Source of the DNA: CAIZGX01 sp044349305
GTDB taxonomy: Bacteria; Bacteroidota; Bacteroidia; Flavobacteriales_D; Sanyastnellaceae
Assembly: GCA_044349305.1 (NCBI GenBank)
Contig: JBIKRF010000100.1
Coordinates: 1-8,170 of the forward strand
Direction of reading: 5' to 3'
Length of the DNA stretch: 8,170 bases
Position numbers and translations under genes: made by a program. The stretch's first letter is position 1, and every line of letters begins with the position of its first letter. Positions 7,012 through 8,170 of this stretch are shown here, piece by piece. The notes under the pieces were generated by a model. That model was given only the letters and a program-made list of their open reading frames with translations, was not told the DNA's origin and searched no databases.

Positions 7012-7856
7012 GGAACTCGCGTTCCTCTAGCCGCTTCCCACAACTTGAAATAATCTTGAAGTTCTAAATCAATATCTAACGCACGACGAACTTCTGAGAT
7101 TCGATCGATTCGAGATGTTCCGATTACACAAGAAGCAACAAGCGAATGCTTCAGCACCCATGCCACACAAAGTGTTGCTTGGGTAACGTCATATTTAATG
7201 GCTAGAAACGCGATCGTAGCTTTCAGTGCTTGCGATGAATTTATCAAATTCAAAATAGGAGAATAGGCTGAAACGTTTAATCCTCTCGAAGCAAATGCTT
7301 CCAAATGTCCATTTTCCATAGCGCCATAATCGCTCAATGAAAACGAGATCTGATTGTGTTCAACCTTCACTTGTTTCGCCAACCAATCAACTTGCTCGGG
7401 CAGGAAGTTCGAAACTCCAAAAGTTTTTATTTTCCCTGAAGAAATAAGGTCCGAAATGGCATGAGCAACTTCATTTACCTCAAGCAATGGAGAAGGTCTA
7501 TGCAAAAGAAGAACATCGAGATAATCTGTTTGAAGATCTCGAAGCGATTGTTCCGCACAGCCAACAATATGTTCCTTTGAATAGTTATAATGTTTAACTG
7601 CGTTGCACCGAAGAATCGAGGGATTCTCTATTCCCATTTTAGAAATAAGGTTAATCGAGTCTCTTGAAACACCCGCATGTTTTAAAGCTGCTCCAAATTC
7701 CTTTTCGCAAGAATAATCACCATATAAATTAGCCAAATCAAAATCATTAACACCGCATTCCAACCAAGTTAAAATGGCCTTGGAGTACTGCTGTGAATTC
7801 ATCTGCGCTCCCCAGCTGCCCCAGCGCATGGTGCCTGCGATTAGTCTTTTTTCCAT
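7008..7856 (-). CDS. Aldo/keto reductase, YdhF-like
   Basis: This is a 282-residue cytoplasmic NAD(P)H-dependent oxidoreductase with the aldo/keto reductase (beta/alpha)8 barrel; it reduces carbonyls to alcohols, and the physiological substrate is unknown. The catalytic tetrad is complete: Asp40 (NDFDLANLYG), Tyr45, Lys73 (LISKMG) and His119 (VLLLHRP). Cofactor-site motifs KTFGVSNF (144-151) and CVIGTSR (243-249) are in place. Features such as NLYGDYSCEKEFG (43-55), HYNYSKEHI (89-97) and AEQSLRDLQTDYLD (101-114) resemble E. coli YdhF closely, so I place it in that subgroup. The length is near the family's usual 290-300. The start ATG (7856-7854) is followed at once by the barrel's first strand (RLIAGTMRWG) and sits 4 nt after a -7-like box. 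It is transcribed away from the rRNA operon at the right edge and converges on the HMG-CoA lyase gene. Confidence 0.9.
   Translation of the reverse strand: MEKRLIAGTMRWGSWGAQMNSQQYSKAILTWLECGVNDFDLANLYGDYSCEKEFGAALKHAGVSRDSINLISKMGIENPSILRCNAVKHYNYSKEHIVGCAEQSLRDLQTDYLDVLLLHRPSPLLEVNEVAHAISDLISSGKIKTFGVSNFLPEQVDWLAKQVKVEHNQISFSLSDYGAMENGHLEAFASRGLNVSAYSPILNLINSSQALKATIAFLAIKYDVTQATLCVAWVLKHSLVASCVIGTSRIDRISEVRRALDIDLELQDYFKLWEAARGTRVP
7011..7026. other. 6-bp hairpin at the convergent gene junction
   Basis: AGGAAC and GTTCCT form a perfect 6-bp inverted repeat around a 4-nt loop. The loop reads TCGC on the plus strand and GCGA, a GNRA-type tetraloop, on the minus strand. It begins at the last base of the lyase stop and covers the last codons of the reductase (G-T-R-V-P). 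No T-run follows on either strand, so it is not a classical terminator. It could mark or protect the two 3' ends, or be chance. Confidence 0.3.
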
Positions 7857-7860
7857 TACA

Positions 7861-7868
7861 CAAAGTAA
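7861..7868 (-). promoter_or_regulatory. -7-like element abutting the reductase start
   Basis: Read on the minus strand this is TTACTTTG, one mismatch from TAnnTTTG, followed by TGTA and then the ATG at 7856. The 4-nt spacing matches that of the HMG-CoA lyase promoter and again implies a leaderless mRNA. The region where a -33 TTG should lie is filled by a GC-rich hairpin instead. Confidence 0.4.
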
Positions 7869-7870
7869 GA

Positions 7871-7898
7871 CAAAAAAAATGTGGGGGGCTCACCCCCA
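7871..7898 (-). terminator. Intrinsic terminator-like hairpin upstream of the reductase
   Basis: On the minus strand, TGGGGG (7898-7893) pairs with CCCCCA (7887-7882) around the loop TGAGC, and CA plus eight Ts (7879-7872) follow. This is the form of a Rho-independent terminator acting on leftward transcription arriving from the rRNA side. It lies just upstream of the reductase's -7-like box, so it would insulate that gene from read-through. The 6-bp stem is short but nearly all G-C. The plus strand has no T-run after the hairpin. Confidence 0.5.
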
Positions 7899-8003
7899 TT
7901 CCCTTATATTTCAATCAAATTATTTTTTCTTGAAATAAAGACGTGTAATAAAAACAATTTGGCCAATTTGTATTTTGTTTTTCTTCATAAGATATGATGT
8001 ATT

Positions 8004-8039
8004 CATTATATCATTATATCATTATATCATTATATCATT
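8004..8039. repeat. 8-bp tandem repeat (CATTATAT), 4.5 copies
   Basis: The unit CATTATAT is repeated exactly four times (8004-8035) and followed by a partial CATT (8036-8039). On the minus strand the unit reads ATATAATG, so TATAAT recurs every 8 bases. Just upstream, 7991-7999 (GATATGATG) can pair with 8004-8012 around TATT, with one G-U pair, giving a small hairpin at the repeat's edge. The repeat lies downstream of the rRNA terminator in non-coding DNA and no function is evident. Perfect short repeats of this kind often vary in copy number. Confidence 0.9.
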
Positions 8040-8112
8040 TTAGCGCTTTGGTTCACATCCGCGAGAAGACATTGCAACTTTATTCCCTCCAATTCAAAAA
8101 GTATTAAGCACG

Positions 8113-8144
8113 AAAAAGCCCCAAGATTTCTCTTGAGGCTTTTT
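8113..8144 (-). terminator. Intrinsic terminator of the rRNA operon
   Basis: On the minus strand, AAAAAGCCTCAAGA pairs with TCTTGGGGCTTTTT to give a 14-bp stem including one G-U wobble, capped by a GAAA (GNRA) tetraloop, with a descending run of five Ts. On the plus strand the wobble becomes a C-A mismatch and the loop becomes TTTC, so the structure favours leftward transcription. It lies only a few bases past the 5S rRNA 3' end, exactly where an rRNA-operon terminator is expected. Confidence 0.88.
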
Positions 8145-8149
8145 GAAGA

Positions 8150-8170
8150 TCGGCGACGACATACTCTCCC
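8150..8170 (-). rRNA. rrf: 5S rRNA, 3' end only (gene continues past window)
   Basis: The minus strand reads GGGAGAGTATGTCGTCGCCG, which matches the conserved 3' segment of bacterial 5S rRNA (GGGAGAGTA followed by GTCG[CT]CGCC). Only about 20 nt are visible; the rest of the gene, and presumably the 23S and 16S genes, lie beyond the right edge. The exact 3' end is uncertain by a few bases because the pairing 5' strand is outside the window. The terminator directly after it supports the call. Confidence 0.82.

Larger units (their letters stand above)
7857..8147. other. Intergenic region between reductase and 5S rRNA
   Basis: About 290 bases hold no protein gene that I can support on either strand. 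From left to right they contain the reductase's -7-like box, a GC hairpin with a T-run, an AT-rich stretch with a CAATTTG direct repeat (7955-7961 and 7964-7970), an 8-bp tandem repeat, an unremarkable stretch from 8041 to about 8110, and the rRNA terminator. I see no tRNA-like cloverleaf and no transposon ends. Confidence 0.6.

Noticed and set aside
7955..7970. CAATTTG direct repeat around GC, with TTGGCCAA palindrome
   Set aside because: It is short, AT-rich and isolated, with no second operator-like copy near a promoter, so chance is sufficient.

Overview
The window looks like a chromosomal segment of an AT-rich Bacteroidota bacterium, with order uncertain (Flavobacteriales or a relative is my guess). 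Three things point there. The gene content includes a GWxTD-domain protein, a START-like (AHSA1-related) protein, a ComEC lacking its beta-lactamase domain and a Bacteroidota-style HMG-CoA lyase. Candidate promoters resemble the Bacteroidota -7 element TAnnTTTG. No gene start has a Shine-Dalgarno sequence.

Layout: (1) 2-1174, plus strand, the 3' part of a PhoD-like metallophosphatase gene cut by the left edge. (2) 1246-1626, plus, a small START-like domain protein. (3) 1680-6141, plus, a tight three-gene block: a secreted GWxTD-domain protein, a family 2 glycosyltransferase 4 nt later, and a ComEC/Rec2-type DNA-uptake channel 12 nt after that. (4) 6157-7011, plus, HMG-CoA lyase with its own -7 box just before the ATG. 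(5) 7008-7856, minus, a YdhF-like aldo/keto reductase that meets the lyase tail to tail, the two stop codons overlapping on TTAA. (6) 7857-8147, no protein gene found: a GC hairpin with a T-run (minus strand), an 8-bp tandem repeat, and a strong rRNA-operon terminator. (7) About 8150-8170, minus, the 3' end of a 5S rRNA gene, so an rRNA operon enters from the right edge.

How the parts relate: the GWxTD, glycosyltransferase and ComEC genes are probably co-transcribed, but they do not form an obvious single pathway; one may act at the cell surface, one in glycan synthesis and one in DNA uptake. The lyase (acyl-CoA and leucine catabolism) and the reductase are independent metabolic genes. The reductase lies downstream of, and in the same direction as, the rRNA operon, and two minus-strand terminator-like hairpins separate them.

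I see no CRISPR array, insertion sequence, prophage, toxin-antitoxin or defence module, and no strong case for a new biological system. The most interesting points are the apparently leaderless promoters abutting ATGs, the strand-asymmetric rRNA terminator with a GNRA loop, the hairpin placed where the reductase promoter's -33 element should be, and the compact convergent junction.
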